The notes below the pieces were generated by a model. It made no database searches, was not told the origin of the DNA, and saw nothing but the letters and a program-made list of their open reading frames with translations. From an uncultured Pirellulaceae bacterium (GTDB lineage: Bacteria; Planctomycetota; Planctomycetia; Pirellulales; Pirellulaceae), in the NCBI GenBank assembly GCA_937941455.1, contig CALDHM010000019.1, positions 1-64,000 of the forward strand: a DNA stretch of 64,000 nt, written 5' to 3'. Each line of letters opens with the position of its first letter. Within the stretch, counting starts at the first letter, position 1. The position numbers were made by a program, and so were the translations under genes. Positions 39,265 to 49,995 of the stretch are shown one piece after another.

Positions 39265-40701
39265 ATGGCAGCTCGCGAGAATCAAGGCTATTTGATTGCC
39301 GTCATCTTGTTGGTTCTGCTCAGCTTGGTACTCGCGCTGCTCTTCTTTTTGAACTGGATGAGGGCCAATGACCTGGCGGATGCCAAGTTGCAAGCCGAAC
39401 AAAAGGCGAAAAGCGAAGGAGCTCTACGCGAGGCCTATGAGAAAAAGTCCGAAATCCTGATGGCGCTCGTCGGCGGATTGGGCAAAAGCGTGGCCGAGGT
39501 CGAAACCAGCCGCCAAATGCTCGATCGGACAGTCGACCAACTCCAAGGTGGTGATCGTGACGCTGTCGTCAAGGTCAAAAACGATGTCGACCAAATCATG
39601 GCCGAATACGAAAAAGACATGAAGCTGTTCCTCGGGGCTCGAGACGCGAACCGCGAAGAGACCTGGCGTAGCCTCACGAAAAACTTTAGCGACGCCCTCA
39701 GCCGCAACTACGGCGAATTAGAAACAGAGCGGAATACACGCGCTCGAGTCGAGCGTGAAGCCGCAGCCGAAATCGCTGCGAAACAAAAAGAAGTCGAGGA
39801 GAAAACGCAACTCTGGCAGGCAGCTCTCCGTGACCTCTCCGTTAAAACTGAAGAATTCAACAACTACAAATCCCAACAGGACGCCAAATTCGAGGAATTC
39901 CAATCTCGGTACACGGGCCTCGAGCGGAATTTCGGTGACGAGCGCCGTAGCTTGGCCAGCGAAATCAGCAAACGCGACGAAACCATCCGCGAAAACGAGA
40001 ACCGGATTTCAATGCTCAAGACCAAGGTCGATCAATATGAAAAAGAAAATTTCGACCTGGCCGATGGAAAGGTCATCCGCGTCAGTAGCAACAGCATTTT
40101 CATCAACGTCGGCTCGCGCGACGGCTTGAAACCAACGCAGACTTTTTCAGTCTTCGATGCGTCTGCCACCAATTTCGACTCGAAGGCTCCCAAGGGTGGC
40201 ATCGAAGTCATCAAGGTCTGGGATCATCAGGCCGAAGCCCGTATCCTCGCCGAAAACCCCCTCAAGCCGATCTTGGCAGATGACCAAATCTTGAACCCCG
40301 TATGGGATCCGGGCTACAGCGTTCCGATCGCCCTCGCCGGTATCTTCGATCTGGATGGTGATGGAATGGACGACACCCCGCGACTCATTCAAATGATCCG
40401 CCAAAATGGTGGCAACGTCGTGGCCTACCATGATGGCGAGGGCCAAGTACAAGGCCAAATCGATCCCGCCACCCGTTATTTGGTGGTTGGTCGCAGCCCC
40501 ATGACCGGCACCGATGACAACGCCGAAAAAGTCAGCCGCGGCATGAGAAATATTCTCAACCAGGGCAAAGACCACCAAATCCAGGAAATCGATCTGCGAA
40601 AACTACTCAACTGGATGGGTCGGCATAGCCTTCCCTCCGTCGAGCGACTCGACTCCAAAATCGGCAATCAATTCCGCGGCAGCGAGTCCGCCGTCCGCTA
40701 G
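39265..40701 (+). CDS. Hypothetical membrane-anchored coiled-coil protein
   Basis: Single N-terminal TM followed by long charged heptad-like region. Confidence 0.75.
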   Translation: MAARENQGYLIAVILLVLLSLVLALLFFLNWMRANDLADAKLQAEQKAKSEGALREAYEKKSEILMALVGGLGKSVAEVETSRQMLDRTVDQLQGGDRDAVVKVKNDVDQIMAEYEKDMKLFLGARDANREETWRSLTKNFSDALSRNYGELETERNTRARVEREAAAEIAAKQKEVEEKTQLWQAALRDLSVKTEEFNNYKSQQDAKFEEFQSRYTGLERNFGDERRSLASEISKRDETIRENENRISMLKTKVDQYEKENFDLADGKVIRVSSNSIFINVGSRDGLKPTQTFSVFDASATNFDSKAPKGGIEVIKVWDHQAEARILAENPLKPILADDQILNPVWDPGYSVPIALAGIFDLDGDGMDDTPRLIQMIRQNGGNVVAYHDGEGQVQGQIDPATRYLVVGRSPMTGTDDNAEKVSRGMRNILNQGKDHQIQEIDLRKLLNWMGRHSLPSVERLDSKIGNQFRGSESAVR

Positions 40702-40830
40702 ACGCAACGCTCCTGTCTCCGGATTTCGCAAACGGGGGCTGCAATCGATCTGGCTCAGAATTAGCTTGGTATGGCAGATCGACCTTGCGCTATGGCCGAT
40801 CAGAACCATCCATCATACTTAATCCCCAGT

Positions 40831-42291
40831 TCAACTAGGATTGGCTAACACGTCGTCATCAAAAGGCGAACGCGAGGCGGGCTTCCACAAACACATCAGC
40901 ACGCCGCCGAAATACAAAATGGTCAACGGGACCGCCAGGAGCAACATGCTGATCGGATCGGCCGGAGTCAAGAACATCGCCAATATAAAGATGACCATGA
41001 TGGCGATTCGCCAATGGACAAGATACGTCGAAACGTCGATCAAACCGATGCGATTCAAGAAAAGCATCAACAGCGGAAGCTGAAAAGCGATCCCGAAGCC
41101 TAACGGCAGAATCAACACAAAACTCAACCACTCCGACACGCGAGGTTGCGGCTCAATCCCCGTCTGCGCGTTGAACGCAAATAAAAACTGTAGCACTGGA
41201 TCGAACACGAAAAAATACGCAAGCAGAATGCCGCTCAAAAACAGACCTAGACTGATCGGTAAAAACACGTGGACGTAACGCTGCTCGTGGGGATACAATC
41301 CAGCTGCCACGAAGGTCCATAGCTGATAAAACACCCAGGGACTGGCTAAAAACAGCCCCGCAATTACTCCGGCCTTTACCCAAATCATAAACGGCTCCGT
41401 GATCGCCAACGATTGAGCACTGACCTTGACCTCCCGCCATGTCGTCAGCGGAACTAGGTTCGTCTTCAGGGGCGGCAGCAAATCGCTGAACGCTCGATGC
41501 AGCAATACTCGATTTAATTTCCGGTTTAGCACGGCGTCGGCTTGCCGATCCAACCGTTGATTCATCGCCTTGATTCCCGAATTGCGGTCATCCGTTTCTC
41601 CTAGTGCTTGTTGCCACCAACTCACGGTGGCGTCAGGTGAGCGGAACTCGGCGAGTTGCCTCAGTTCGTGATCGTTCAGCAACCGGTCCAATATCTCGAG
41701 AAACGCTTCGGCATCCGCATCGCTTAATTCCTCGTCTCGATCGCTCCACGCGGTCACCCGTGCTCGGTCGTTTTCACTCAGCTGGCGAAAAATGGCCCGA
41801 GGCAGTACATAAGCGTCCTTAGTCGATGCCATCCGGCGACAGGCTTCCCGCATCTTTTCCCGTGGAAACTCGGTCAAACCGATGTGGTCCGTCACCGGTG
41901 CGGCCGGTGGCAGGGATCGCTGCATTTCGGGAGGTAAAGATTCCGCAAGATCGGCCGGATCAACCCAGATTTTTTGCGGGATGTATCCAGCTTGAAGCCA
42001 GACCTCGAACTCCTCCGGTACCCACCCCGCCTCGTCAACAATCGCCTGCCGCGCTCTCGTCTGATTGAACTTCTCGATGGAGCGATTCAGCGGTTTTAAT
42101 AAAACGGCGATAATCGAATTGCCGAAATACAAACCGATGGCTGTCCCGACAGCGACGCCGATGAGCGCACGGACTAAGACCTTCCGCAATTCCTCCAGAT
42201 GTTCACCGAACGACATGCGCGTGTGCTCAAACAGGTCTTCGTCGGTCCGCCGACCAGATTTGGAGCGAGTATCAGGGGCTCTTGTCGCCAA
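40831..42291 (-). CDS. tatC: Twin-arginine translocase subunit TatC with large first-loop insertion
   Basis: MSFGEHLEELRKVLVRALIG; ITEPFMIWVKAGVIAGLFLASPWVFYQLWTFVAAGLYPHEQRYV. Confidence 0.9.
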   Translation of the reverse strand: MATRAPDTRSKSGRRTDEDLFEHTRMSFGEHLEELRKVLVRALIGVAVGTAIGLYFGNSIIAVLLKPLNRSIEKFNQTRARQAIVDEAGWVPEEFEVWLQAGYIPQKIWVDPADLAESLPPEMQRSLPPAAPVTDHIGLTEFPREKMREACRRMASTKDAYVLPRAIFRQLSENDRARVTAWSDRDEELSDADAEAFLEILDRLLNDHELRQLAEFRSPDATVSWWQQALGETDDRNSGIKAMNQRLDRQADAVLNRKLNRVLLHRAFSDLLPPLKTNLVPLTTWREVKVSAQSLAITEPFMIWVKAGVIAGLFLASPWVFYQLWTFVAAGLYPHEQRYVHVFLPISLGLFLSGILLAYFFVFDPVLQFLFAFNAQTGIEPQPRVSEWLSFVLILPLGFGIAFQLPLLMLFLNRIGLIDVSTYLVHWRIAIMVIFILAMFLTPADPISMLLLAVPLTILYFGGVLMCLWKPASRSPFDDDVLANPS

Positions 42292-42523
42292 GGTTTGTCC
42301 TTTAGAATGGAATCCGAAGTCGTATTCAGGTTCGGTGCCAGACCACTGTCAAACTCGTGTGGCTTTGTCCCATGCTGCGTAAGTCCATGGCTAATAAAAC
42401 GCATTAAACGCGAAAAACGGGTGCCACCGCGTTTCAAGTGGTAGTATTGGGATAAAGCATAGTTTAACTGGCCAACCGCTTACTCTTCAACTCTAAACGC
42501 TCGCATCCCATTTCTCGATCCAC

Positions 42524-43579
42524 ATGACGACGCTTTCTTGCAACAAGTGCCCCACCGACGAACTGCCACGCCTGCCCATCGTATTTCGTCCGCTCTTTAA
42601 GGACTACCTTTGGGGTGGACAGAAGCTTCGAACCGAACTCGCCAAGCCAACGGGCAATGGCATCTGGGCCGAAAGCTGGGAGATTGTCGATTGGCAGCAA
42701 GATCAAAGCATCGTTGCTGCCGGACCACTCAACGGCTTGTCGCTCCACCAACTCCTAGAAAAATTCGGCTCGCAACTTGTAGGAACAGAGATTTGGGATC
42801 AAATCTCGTCCGAGCGAGTCCCCCCCCCATTGCGCGGCCGATTCCCCTTGCTCGTAAAATTCCTTGACGCCAAACAGCAACTCTCCGTCCAAGTTCATCC
42901 GAATGATGAACAAGCCTCGCAGAATTCGCCACCAGACCTGGGGAAAACCGAGGCCTGGTATGTCATCGATGCCGAACCGCAGGCGACGATTTACGCCGGC
43001 CTCAAATCAGAAATCACACGCGAAAGCTTTCGCGCGGCGATCGCCGCCGGTAACGCAGAGTCCTGTTTGCATGCCTTGACCCCCAACCGCGGCGATTGTT
43101 TGTTGATTCGCGCCGGTACGCAGCACGCCTTGGGTGCCGGACTATTGATTCTGGAGGTGCAACAAGCCAGCAATACGACCTACCGCGTCTACGACTGGAA
43201 CCGCCACGACGCGCAAGGGAATCTGCGACCGTTGCATATCGAGCAAGCTTTGGCGGTCACCGACTTTTCTCGGGGACCTGTCAATCCGCTAACCGCTATC
43301 CCCGATCGCGACGGCAGCCTGCTGCGTGTCTCTTGCGAAAAGTTCGCCATGCGGGAATGGCGTGGACCGATCGAAAATCGATATGGGCTCGCTGATCGAT
43401 TCGAGATTCTGGTCGTTTTGGCAGGGAAATTGCGACTCGATGGACTTATCCTGTCGCGTGGCCAGTCGACGTTGCTGCCCCCGTCTCCGAACGGATATGC
43501 AGCAACACTCAGCGAGGACTCCTTGCTGCTTGAGATTTGGATTCCCCCAACGGCAAACCACAGCTCGCCGAAATCGTGA
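42524..43579 (+). CDS. manA: Mannose-6-phosphate isomerase, class I
   Basis: PIVFRPLFKDYLWGGQKL, FLDAKQQLSVQVHPND, GKTEAWYVIDAEPQATIYAGL. Confidence 0.93.
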   Translation: MTTLSCNKCPTDELPRLPIVFRPLFKDYLWGGQKLRTELAKPTGNGIWAESWEIVDWQQDQSIVAAGPLNGLSLHQLLEKFGSQLVGTEIWDQISSERVPPPLRGRFPLLVKFLDAKQQLSVQVHPNDEQASQNSPPDLGKTEAWYVIDAEPQATIYAGLKSEITRESFRAAIAAGNAESCLHALTPNRGDCLLIRAGTQHALGAGLLILEVQQASNTTYRVYDWNRHDAQGNLRPLHIEQALAVTDFSRGPVNPLTAIPDRDGSLLRVSCEKFAMREWRGPIENRYGLADRFEILVVLAGKLRLDGLILSRGQSTLLPPSPNGYAATLSEDSLLLEIWIPPTANHSSPKS

Positions 43580-43687
43580 CGGCATGGTCGGAAATTCGGT
43601 GTTGCGGCAATCGGTGAAATTGCCTACGCTTTCGTCGGCAATGGTATGCCATGGCAAGCGTGAAAAGACAGCCTCCAGAGAGAACGC

Positions 43688-44107
43688 GTGAAACATTTCA
43701 AGGCCGCGCGGCAACAGCCCCAACAACTGCCACATCAAGTTCGCGGCGTCACCGCGCCTACTCGTTGGCTCTCAAGTTTGGCCGGACTTGTCAAACGCTC
43801 GTTGCAAGCTCAACCTCAACAATGCTGCGCATCGCGAAGAATCCGATCGTGGCAACTATTGCTAGTTTTTGTGGTAGCGATCGGAATCCAAGGCTGCCAC
43901 CTGGCAGGTCCCAATTTCGGCCCGCAAGGCACCTTCGACTACCAACGCGGACAAGCCGTCCTGCACGACCCGTTTCCCAATAATGAAGTGGCTCCGCCAA
44001 TCGTCGGCGCCAGGGCTCCCGGCTACACCCACCCCCTCCCTGAGCCGAAGAACATTCAAGAGTTCCGCAACCGCGGCGCTCGCGTGCAGCCCTACTACGG
44101 GTTCTAG
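43688..44107 (+). CDS. Small hypothetical protein with lipobox-like segment
   Basis: LLVFVVAIGIQGCHLAGPNFGPQG followed by Pro-rich tail. Confidence 0.55.
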   Translation: MKHFKAARQQPQQLPHQVRGVTAPTRWLSSLAGLVKRSLQAQPQQCCASRRIRSWQLLLVFVVAIGIQGCHLAGPNFGPQGTFDYQRGQAVLHDPFPNNEVAPPIVGARAPGYTHPLPEPKNIQEFRNRGARVQPYYGF

Positions 44108-44394
44108 CGGTCGATCAACTCTCGAGCCTAGAGCTCGCCAGATTCTCAACCGACAATCGCGATTGTGCCTGCAACGTTTAAACGTCAGCCGCAGGCGAAG
44201 GCAAGCCGACCATCAACCGCAGGCCTAGGCGATTTCGACTGCGAAACCACTGGTAAACCGGCACACCTGCGCAGGCTGACCAGTGATTCCAGCTACCGCG
44301 ATCAGTTATCACCAACAACGGCGCGGCGGCAACCGTACTCCACAAGCCCTACGGCACAAGCAACAGGTCTCGCCCAAAACTGTCAAAGTCAATA

Positions 44395-44415
44395 ATCCGA
44401 AGCGTAAGCGAGGGC
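44395..44415 (+). repeat. Intergenic repeat family 1 copy
   Basis: atccgaagcgtaagcgagggc. Confidence 0.65.
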
Positions 44416-44520
44416 ATCTTTGGATATCGGCTCTAATCGCATCGTCAAGTCCGCCTGCGGCTGACTGTTAAACGAGCTTGGCTCGTCGTGGTGAAAAGAC
44501 ATTTCAGCAAAGCCTCTCGT

Positions 44521-44587
44521 AACCCGAAGCTCAGCGAGGGACATCACATCGACGCCCAACACAATAGCTCGATGCGTCAGCGAGGGA
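44521..44587 (+). repeat. Two diverged family 1 copies
   Basis: aacccgaagctcagcgaggg (44521-44540) and gatgcgtcagcgaggga (44571-44587). Confidence 0.5.
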
Positions 44588-45042
44588 GACGCTCAATGGC
44601 CAGTAGCCTGATCGATGTCAGCAAAGCGAAGCGTCGAGATTTTTCCCCAGGCAATGGTGAAACAACCAGGCAGGACACCAAGAGCACGAAGGCGTTCCTC
44701 AAGATCGAACAGCGCCAGAGTTTCCCAGTACGCCAGTTTGTACGACGGAGTGACTGAACAGATCGGGCAACTCAAAACCCGGCGGCTTGCGTTGCTCGGC
44801 TGACGTTGAACGAGCCTTGGCGAGTCTGTTCGTCGTTGCGATGGGCGTAGGCGAACCAGCCCCCGCTGCTGCCGCTTGCGGAGCAGAAAACGCCTGTGGC
44901 TCAACCGCCTGGACTCGAACGGCGTTACCTGTAAAGCTGCCAGCAATTGTCAAATGCCGAACCAAGAATTTCCGGCCGCGTCTCGATAGACGATCAACGA
45001 CTCGCTCGTCACAAATTCACTTTGGCCCAGCATGTCAGGCTA

Positions 45043-48000
45043 TTATTGTGCCGGTTGCGGTTGCGTGCTGCCTCCACGGGGGGCAGGCTCTGGCAAGCTC
45101 GCTCCGGGTTTGGCCTCCGGTCGGCTTACGGCGCGTTGGCTCGAACGACGCCTTGGGGTGCTGAGAGGTTGGCCGGCAAAGAAATATTCAACCCGCACCA
45201 ACAGGCTCAACATCGTGGGAATCAAAAACAACGTAAGTAACGTCGAGAGCAACAAGCCGCCGAGTACGACAGCGCCCAAGCCGCGATACAGTTCGCTACC
45301 TGCACCTGGAAAAAAGACCAACGGCGACAGCCCGAACAAGGTCGTCAATGTCGACATGAAGATCGGGCGAATCCGAGTTCGCACGCTGTCACTGATCGCA
45401 TCTAAGGGGTGCCTCCCTTCCAAGCGAAAGATTCGCGATTGATGGACGATCAAAATGGCATTGTTGACGACTGTCCCCACGAGGATGACAAAGCCCAGCA
45501 TGGTTAATACATCAAGCGACTGCGGCGGCTCGCCAATTCCCTCCAGGTACCGACTGAGCGCCAACAGACCGATGATTCCCCCAACCGCCCCGAGCGGTAC
45601 GCTCAACATGATCACCAGCGGATATGTCCACGATTCAAATAGAGCAGCCATAAGTAAATAAGTGATCAGAACAGCGAGAGCGAAGTTCCACTTGAGCGCA
45701 TTCCAAGTTTGCGCCAATTTATCGGCGGTCCCGCTAAGATTGACCGTATATTCGGCACCCAACGTTCCGTCGGCCTCGAGCGGAGCGAGCACCTTGGTGC
45801 GAATTAAGGTGATCGCCTCTTCGAGAGACATTTTGGGAGGGGGGGAAACTTCGAGGGTAATGGCTCGTTGCCGCTCGCGATGGTGAATCTGCTCGGGGCC
45901 GCTGCTGAGCGTCGCGTCGGCGATGGCCTCCAGTCGCACGGGTTCCGCCAGGTTTCTCGTGGCGATGTATTGGCCCATGATATCGGGTGTAAGACTGACT
46001 TCTGTTTCGGCTCCCTTGATCACCAAATCGATCTTGTCCCCTTCCATGTAGTAATCGGCAGCGTAGGCTCCGTCGACGAGGGCACTGATGTTGTAGCCCA
46101 ATTCGTCATTGGTGATGCCGACGGCAGCACCTTGTTCTTGTTTGAGCTTGATGTGCAACTCCGGATTGGACAAATCGAGTCCGGGGTTCGGGCGGACTTG
46201 CACGTCGGGAGGAAAATTAGCGCGAATGCTGGCCATCATCCGCCCGCCGAGTTCTACCAGTCGTTCCAGATTCGGCCCTGTAATCTCCAGGTCGATATTG
46301 CGTCCCCCTCCCATGCCGCGTCCGAACAAGCTGGTTTGCGAGGCAACGACGGTGGTGCCCGGGAACCGATTGCGGAGCTTGTTTTGCACCATGTCGACCA
46401 TTTTTCGCGCTCGCAAGTCGTCATGCGCACGCATACCGGCGAACACCGATCGATCGCGAGCCATGTAAAAAAAGTCGGCGATGCTTGGGTAGTCCAAGTG
46501 AGAAGTGTCCTCCGTATCGGGATCAATATCCCAGTAAGGACGCAGGATAGACTCAACCTCCGCTCCCATTTCGTCGAGTTGGTAGATACTGTAGCCGGGC
46601 GGCGTCACAATCGTGCAGAAGACCAGGTTGCGATTGCCGGCCGGCAAATATTCGATCTTGGGAAATTTCCACCAAGCGAACGCGAAGCTGGCACCGATGA
46701 CGCCCAGGATTAACGTTAGGCCGATCCAGACATGGCTGGCAAAATAGCGATTGGCCGAAGTAATCGAGTCGGAAAACCATTGCCCAAAGCTCCGCAAGGC
46801 CCGCGCCGTTTCCGAATCCTCTTGCGGCTCGCCGTGATTGGCGCCCGCCGAGTAGATTCGTGCCGCAGCCGTCGGAATCACCACGACGCTGACCAGGAGC
46901 GACAAGCTGACTGCGATGCAGATGGCCAGCGCGATGTCGCCGAACAGCTGGCCAACTTCGCCCTGCAGAAAAATGACGGGCAAAAACACGGCGAGCGTCG
47001 TCAAAGTCGAGGCGAGCACCGCGCCCCACACCTCGCCGGCGCCGCGTTTTCCAGCTTCGCGCGGAGCGACGCCCTTGTCGAGAAAGCGAACTACGTTTTC
47101 CAGCACGACGATCGCGTTGTCCACCAACATACCAACGGCGAAGGCCAACCCTGCAAGGCTGATGACATTCAGTGTCCGCCCGAGATAACGCAGAAACAAA
47201 AACGTGCCGATCACGCTCAGAGGGATCGCAATCGCGACCACCAACGTTCCGCGAGCGAACCAGAATCCGGCGCCCAGAATCAAGGCGAGCGTCACCAAAA
47301 ACACCCAAGTCGGACCCGAAATTGCAATCAATGCGGTCGCGAGAATCAGCGGCGCGACTATCAGCGATCGTCGCCGCAGATGCAAAAACAACATGAGCAC
47401 GATGACGGTCAACGCTCCGCCGAGGATGATATTTTGCTGGACCAAGCCGACCGCCGATTCGATGTAAGTCGTCTCGTCATACATCTGCACGAGCACCAAA
47501 TCCATTTGATTGAGGATGCCGCGATTGAAGCGTTCCGTCACCTTGCGTAGTTCTCGCATCACCTCGACCGCGTTGGCCGACGTGTCAAGCTGCACGGAGA
47601 GGGACGCCGTGCGCTCGCCGAGGCGTCGCACGAAGCCGGTGTTCTTTTCGAAACCTAATTTGACTTCAGCGACGTCTCTGACGTAAACGCTGGTGCCATC
47701 TCGGTGGCTAATGATCTGATTCGCAACATCCTCCTCAGATTGGTATTTGCCGATCGTACGGACACCGATTTGCTGTTTTCCTTGAACGAAGCTACCGCCC
47801 GAAACGTCGGCATTGTTCTGCAAAAATGCGTTGCGCAGATCAGCGATTGTCAGCCCGCGGGCAGCAAGTTTTGCCGGGTCGACGATTACGTGCAGTTGCC
47901 TTAATTCGCCGCCGCGGACTAAGGTATCCGAAACTCCCGGCACGCGATCGAATTGCGGTTTGAGAACATCCTCCATGAACTTGCGATATTTGGGGACATC

Positions 48001-48600
48001 AAGTTCGGGGGGGACGAGCCTTGCAATTTCAGGATGCTCCCGCGCCAACTCTTTGATGCGAAAAATTTGCAAGCCGACATTTTTGGGGGCGATGGCTCGT
48101 TCCAGCTTCTCGCGCAGGTGGGGGAATCGCCGAGCATACTCCTCGACTTGTTCGCGCGTCGGCGGCTTCTTCGTGAGAATGAACCATCCCGCCGAGCGAT
48201 CGTTTTGGTTGCTGGTCCGGATCACCGGTTTTTGGGCGTCGATCGGATAGTCCCGCACTTGTTGGAGTTGACTATTGACCTTCAGCAACGCCTCGTTCAT
48301 GTTCGTACCGACGCGAAATTCGAGGTTGACCGTACCTGAGGACGTGCGAGCCTCGGAGTACATTTTGGTTACGCCTTCGACGCTTTTGAGTTTTTCCTCT
48401 TGCTCCTTGATAATTTTTGTTTCGACCTCGTGCGGACTGGCTCCTGGCCACATGGTCTGGATGGAAATCTGCGGCCGAGTCACCTCGGGCGAGAGTTGCA
48501 TGGGCATATTGAACATGGCGATCAGCCCAAACAAGCTGAGCAAGATCATCGCCACAGCGACCTTGACGGGATTATTGATAAACCAACCGATTAGCTCCAC
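45043..48600 (-). CDS. RND-family efflux transporter permease
   Basis: MELIGWFINNPVKVAVAMILLSLFGLIAMFNMPMQLSPEVTRPQISIQTMWPGASPHEVE; GMLVDNAIVVLENV; GTVVNNAILIV. Confidence 0.95.
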   Translation of the reverse strand: MELIGWFINNPVKVAVAMILLSLFGLIAMFNMPMQLSPEVTRPQISIQTMWPGASPHEVETKIIKEQEEKLKSVEGVTKMYSEARTSSGTVNLEFRVGTNMNEALLKVNSQLQQVRDYPIDAQKPVIRTSNQNDRSAGWFILTKKPPTREQVEEYARRFPHLREKLERAIAPKNVGLQIFRIKELAREHPEIARLVPPELDVPKYRKFMEDVLKPQFDRVPGVSDTLVRGGELRQLHVIVDPAKLAARGLTIADLRNAFLQNNADVSGGSFVQGKQQIGVRTIGKYQSEEDVANQIISHRDGTSVYVRDVAEVKLGFEKNTGFVRRLGERTASLSVQLDTSANAVEVMRELRKVTERFNRGILNQMDLVLVQMYDETTYIESAVGLVQQNIILGGALTVIVLMLFLHLRRRSLIVAPLILATALIAISGPTWVFLVTLALILGAGFWFARGTLVVAIAIPLSVIGTFLFLRYLGRTLNVISLAGLAFAVGMLVDNAIVVLENVVRFLDKGVAPREAGKRGAGEVWGAVLASTLTTLAVFLPVIFLQGEVGQLFGDIALAICIAVSLSLLVSVVVIPTAAARIYSAGANHGEPQEDSETARALRSFGQWFSDSITSANRYFASHVWIGLTLILGVIGASFAFAWWKFPKIEYLPAGNRNLVFCTIVTPPGYSIYQLDEMGAEVESILRPYWDIDPDTEDTSHLDYPSIADFFYMARDRSVFAGMRAHDDLRARKMVDMVQNKLRNRFPGTTVVASQTSLFGRGMGGGRNIDLEITGPNLERLVELGGRMMASIRANFPPDVQVRPNPGLDLSNPELHIKLKQEQGAAVGITNDELGYNISALVDGAYAADYYMEGDKIDLVIKGAETEVSLTPDIMGQYIATRNLAEPVRLEAIADATLSSGPEQIHHRERQRAITLEVSPPPKMSLEEAITLIRTKVLAPLEADGTLGAEYTVNLSGTADKLAQTWNALKWNFALAVLITYLLMAALFESWTYPLVIMLSVPLGAVGGIIGLLALSRYLEGIGEPPQSLDVLTMLGFVILVGTVVNNAILIVHQSRIFRLEGRHPLDAISDSVRTRIRPIFMSTLTTLFGLSPLVFFPGAGSELYRGLGAVVLGGLLLSTLLTLFLIPTMLSLLVRVEYFFAGQPLSTPRRRSSQRAVSRPEAKPGASLPEPAPRGGSTQPQPAQ

Positions 48601-48657
48601 GGTTGAATTCCTTTCACTGCATATCGTTGAATGATTGCGTCAAGCTTATTCGGGGAT

Positions 48658-49995
48658 TTATTTGGCATCGCTCGTCGCAAGGTCGCCAAACTCCGGGCGT
48701 TTACTCTGGTTGCGGGTGACGACGACCAAATCGTTGGACTGCAAACGCTCATTTCCTTGAACGACGATCTGATCTCCCGGCTTCAAGTCTCCCGACACTT
48801 CGACCCAAGTGCCGATTTTGTTCCCCAGTTTGACGGGAACCGACACAACGCTCATCCCTTTTTCGACCGGAACGACTTTGAACAGCACCGGCTCAGGCCC
48901 TCCCAGCACGATGGCATCGGTCGAAACAACATTCATTTCTCTGGGAACCCCTACTGTCATCGTAGCCTTTCCGAGCATGCCTGGCTTGAGGACCGGTTGC
49001 TGGCCGACCTGTGGATTAGCGACGCGGGCCACAACAGAAATCATCCGCGTTCGGGTATCGAGTTGAGGAATGACCGCGACGAGGCGTCCTTGTAAAGGCT
49101 CTCGGTATCCATCGACACGCACCTCGATTTGGCTCGCCAATTTTTGATCCGCAAAGGTTTCTTGTAGATCGCCAATGAACTCTTGCGGCACCGAGAAAGA
49201 AAAATCGACGGAACTGAGTTCCACGATCTCGACTACCGGTTGGCCTCTCGACAACCAAGCGCCAACCTCAACCGTTTTGTTGACGATGTAGCCATCAAAA
49301 GAAGCCCGGATATGATGCTTTCGTTCTTGATCCTCGAGGCGAAGAATCTCCTGTCGTGCTGCCGCGCAGCGAGCGGCAGCCTGTTTCAATTTCAGGTCGC
49401 GGGTGGCGCGGAGCGTCTCGAGAGTCCCCTCCGCCTGGATGCGCAACTGGGTATCGGCGAGGTACTGACTGCGCGCCTGCTCGAGTTCCGCCGGAGAAAT
49501 CGCCGTAGCTGAAATTTTCTGCAAGCGGTTGAATTCGTTTTCCGAGAATTTCAGCCGAGCAGCCATCTCTTCGACGCGGGCCTCGGCCAGCTTGATCTCC
49601 AACGGTAGGCTGACGTTCAACTCCTCCGAGGCTTGCTCGGCCAGTTGCAGTTGAATGCGGGCTGCCTGCAGTTCGATCTGCAAGGCTTCGGTCTCGACCT
49701 CCACGAGAACCTGCCCCGGCTCTCGAACTCCCGACTCGCTCGATTTTGGTCCAAAGACCACGTCGCCGCGTTCGACATGGACCGCCTTGACGCGGCCCTC
49801 GACCGCCGATCCGATGACCGCCTGCCGGACCGCCTGCACGTTACCGACGAAGGTTTGCCGATTGACAAAACGCGTCGAGAAAACCTCACTGGTCACCACC
49901 AGTTTGTTTTGGCTGGGCTGCCCGTGCAGGGCCCCCGCAGTCGCCAGAAAAACTATGGTTAGCACCCCCGTCTGGGCCGATCGTCTCATCGTCAT
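48658..49995 (-). CDS. RND efflux periplasmic adaptor (membrane fusion protein)
   Basis: GNVQAVRQAVIGSAVEGRVKAVHVERGD, ASFDGYIVNKTVEVGAWLSRGQPVVEIVEL; signal peptide from MTMRRSAQTG. Confidence 0.9.
   Translation of the reverse strand: MTMRRSAQTGVLTIVFLATAGALHGQPSQNKLVVTSEVFSTRFVNRQTFVGNVQAVRQAVIGSAVEGRVKAVHVERGDVVFGPKSSESGVREPGQVLVEVETEALQIELQAARIQLQLAEQASEELNVSLPLEIKLAEARVEEMAARLKFSENEFNRLQKISATAISPAELEQARSQYLADTQLRIQAEGTLETLRATRDLKLKQAAARCAAARQEILRLEDQERKHHIRASFDGYIVNKTVEVGAWLSRGQPVVEIVELSSVDFSFSVPQEFIGDLQETFADQKLASQIEVRVDGYREPLQGRLVAVIPQLDTRTRMISVVARVANPQVGQQPVLKPGMLGKATMTVGVPREMNVVSTDAIVLGGPEPVLFKVVPVEKGMSVVSVPVKLGNKIGTWVEVSGDLKPGDQIVVQGNERLQSNDLVVVTRNQSKRPEFGDLATSDAK

Noticed and set aside
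44699-44965. 88-aa minus-strand ORF in the gene-poor interval
   Set aside because: No RBS, Ala/Pro-rich chance-like composition and no domain.
44108-45042. Possible RNase P, tmRNA or SRP RNA in the gene-poor interval
   Set aside because: I could not find their conserved core motifs. Left as unexplained; a cmscan would decide.
45868-47550. Large plus-strand ORFs (281 and 272 aa)
   Set aside because: Antisense to the RND permease with no independent evidence.
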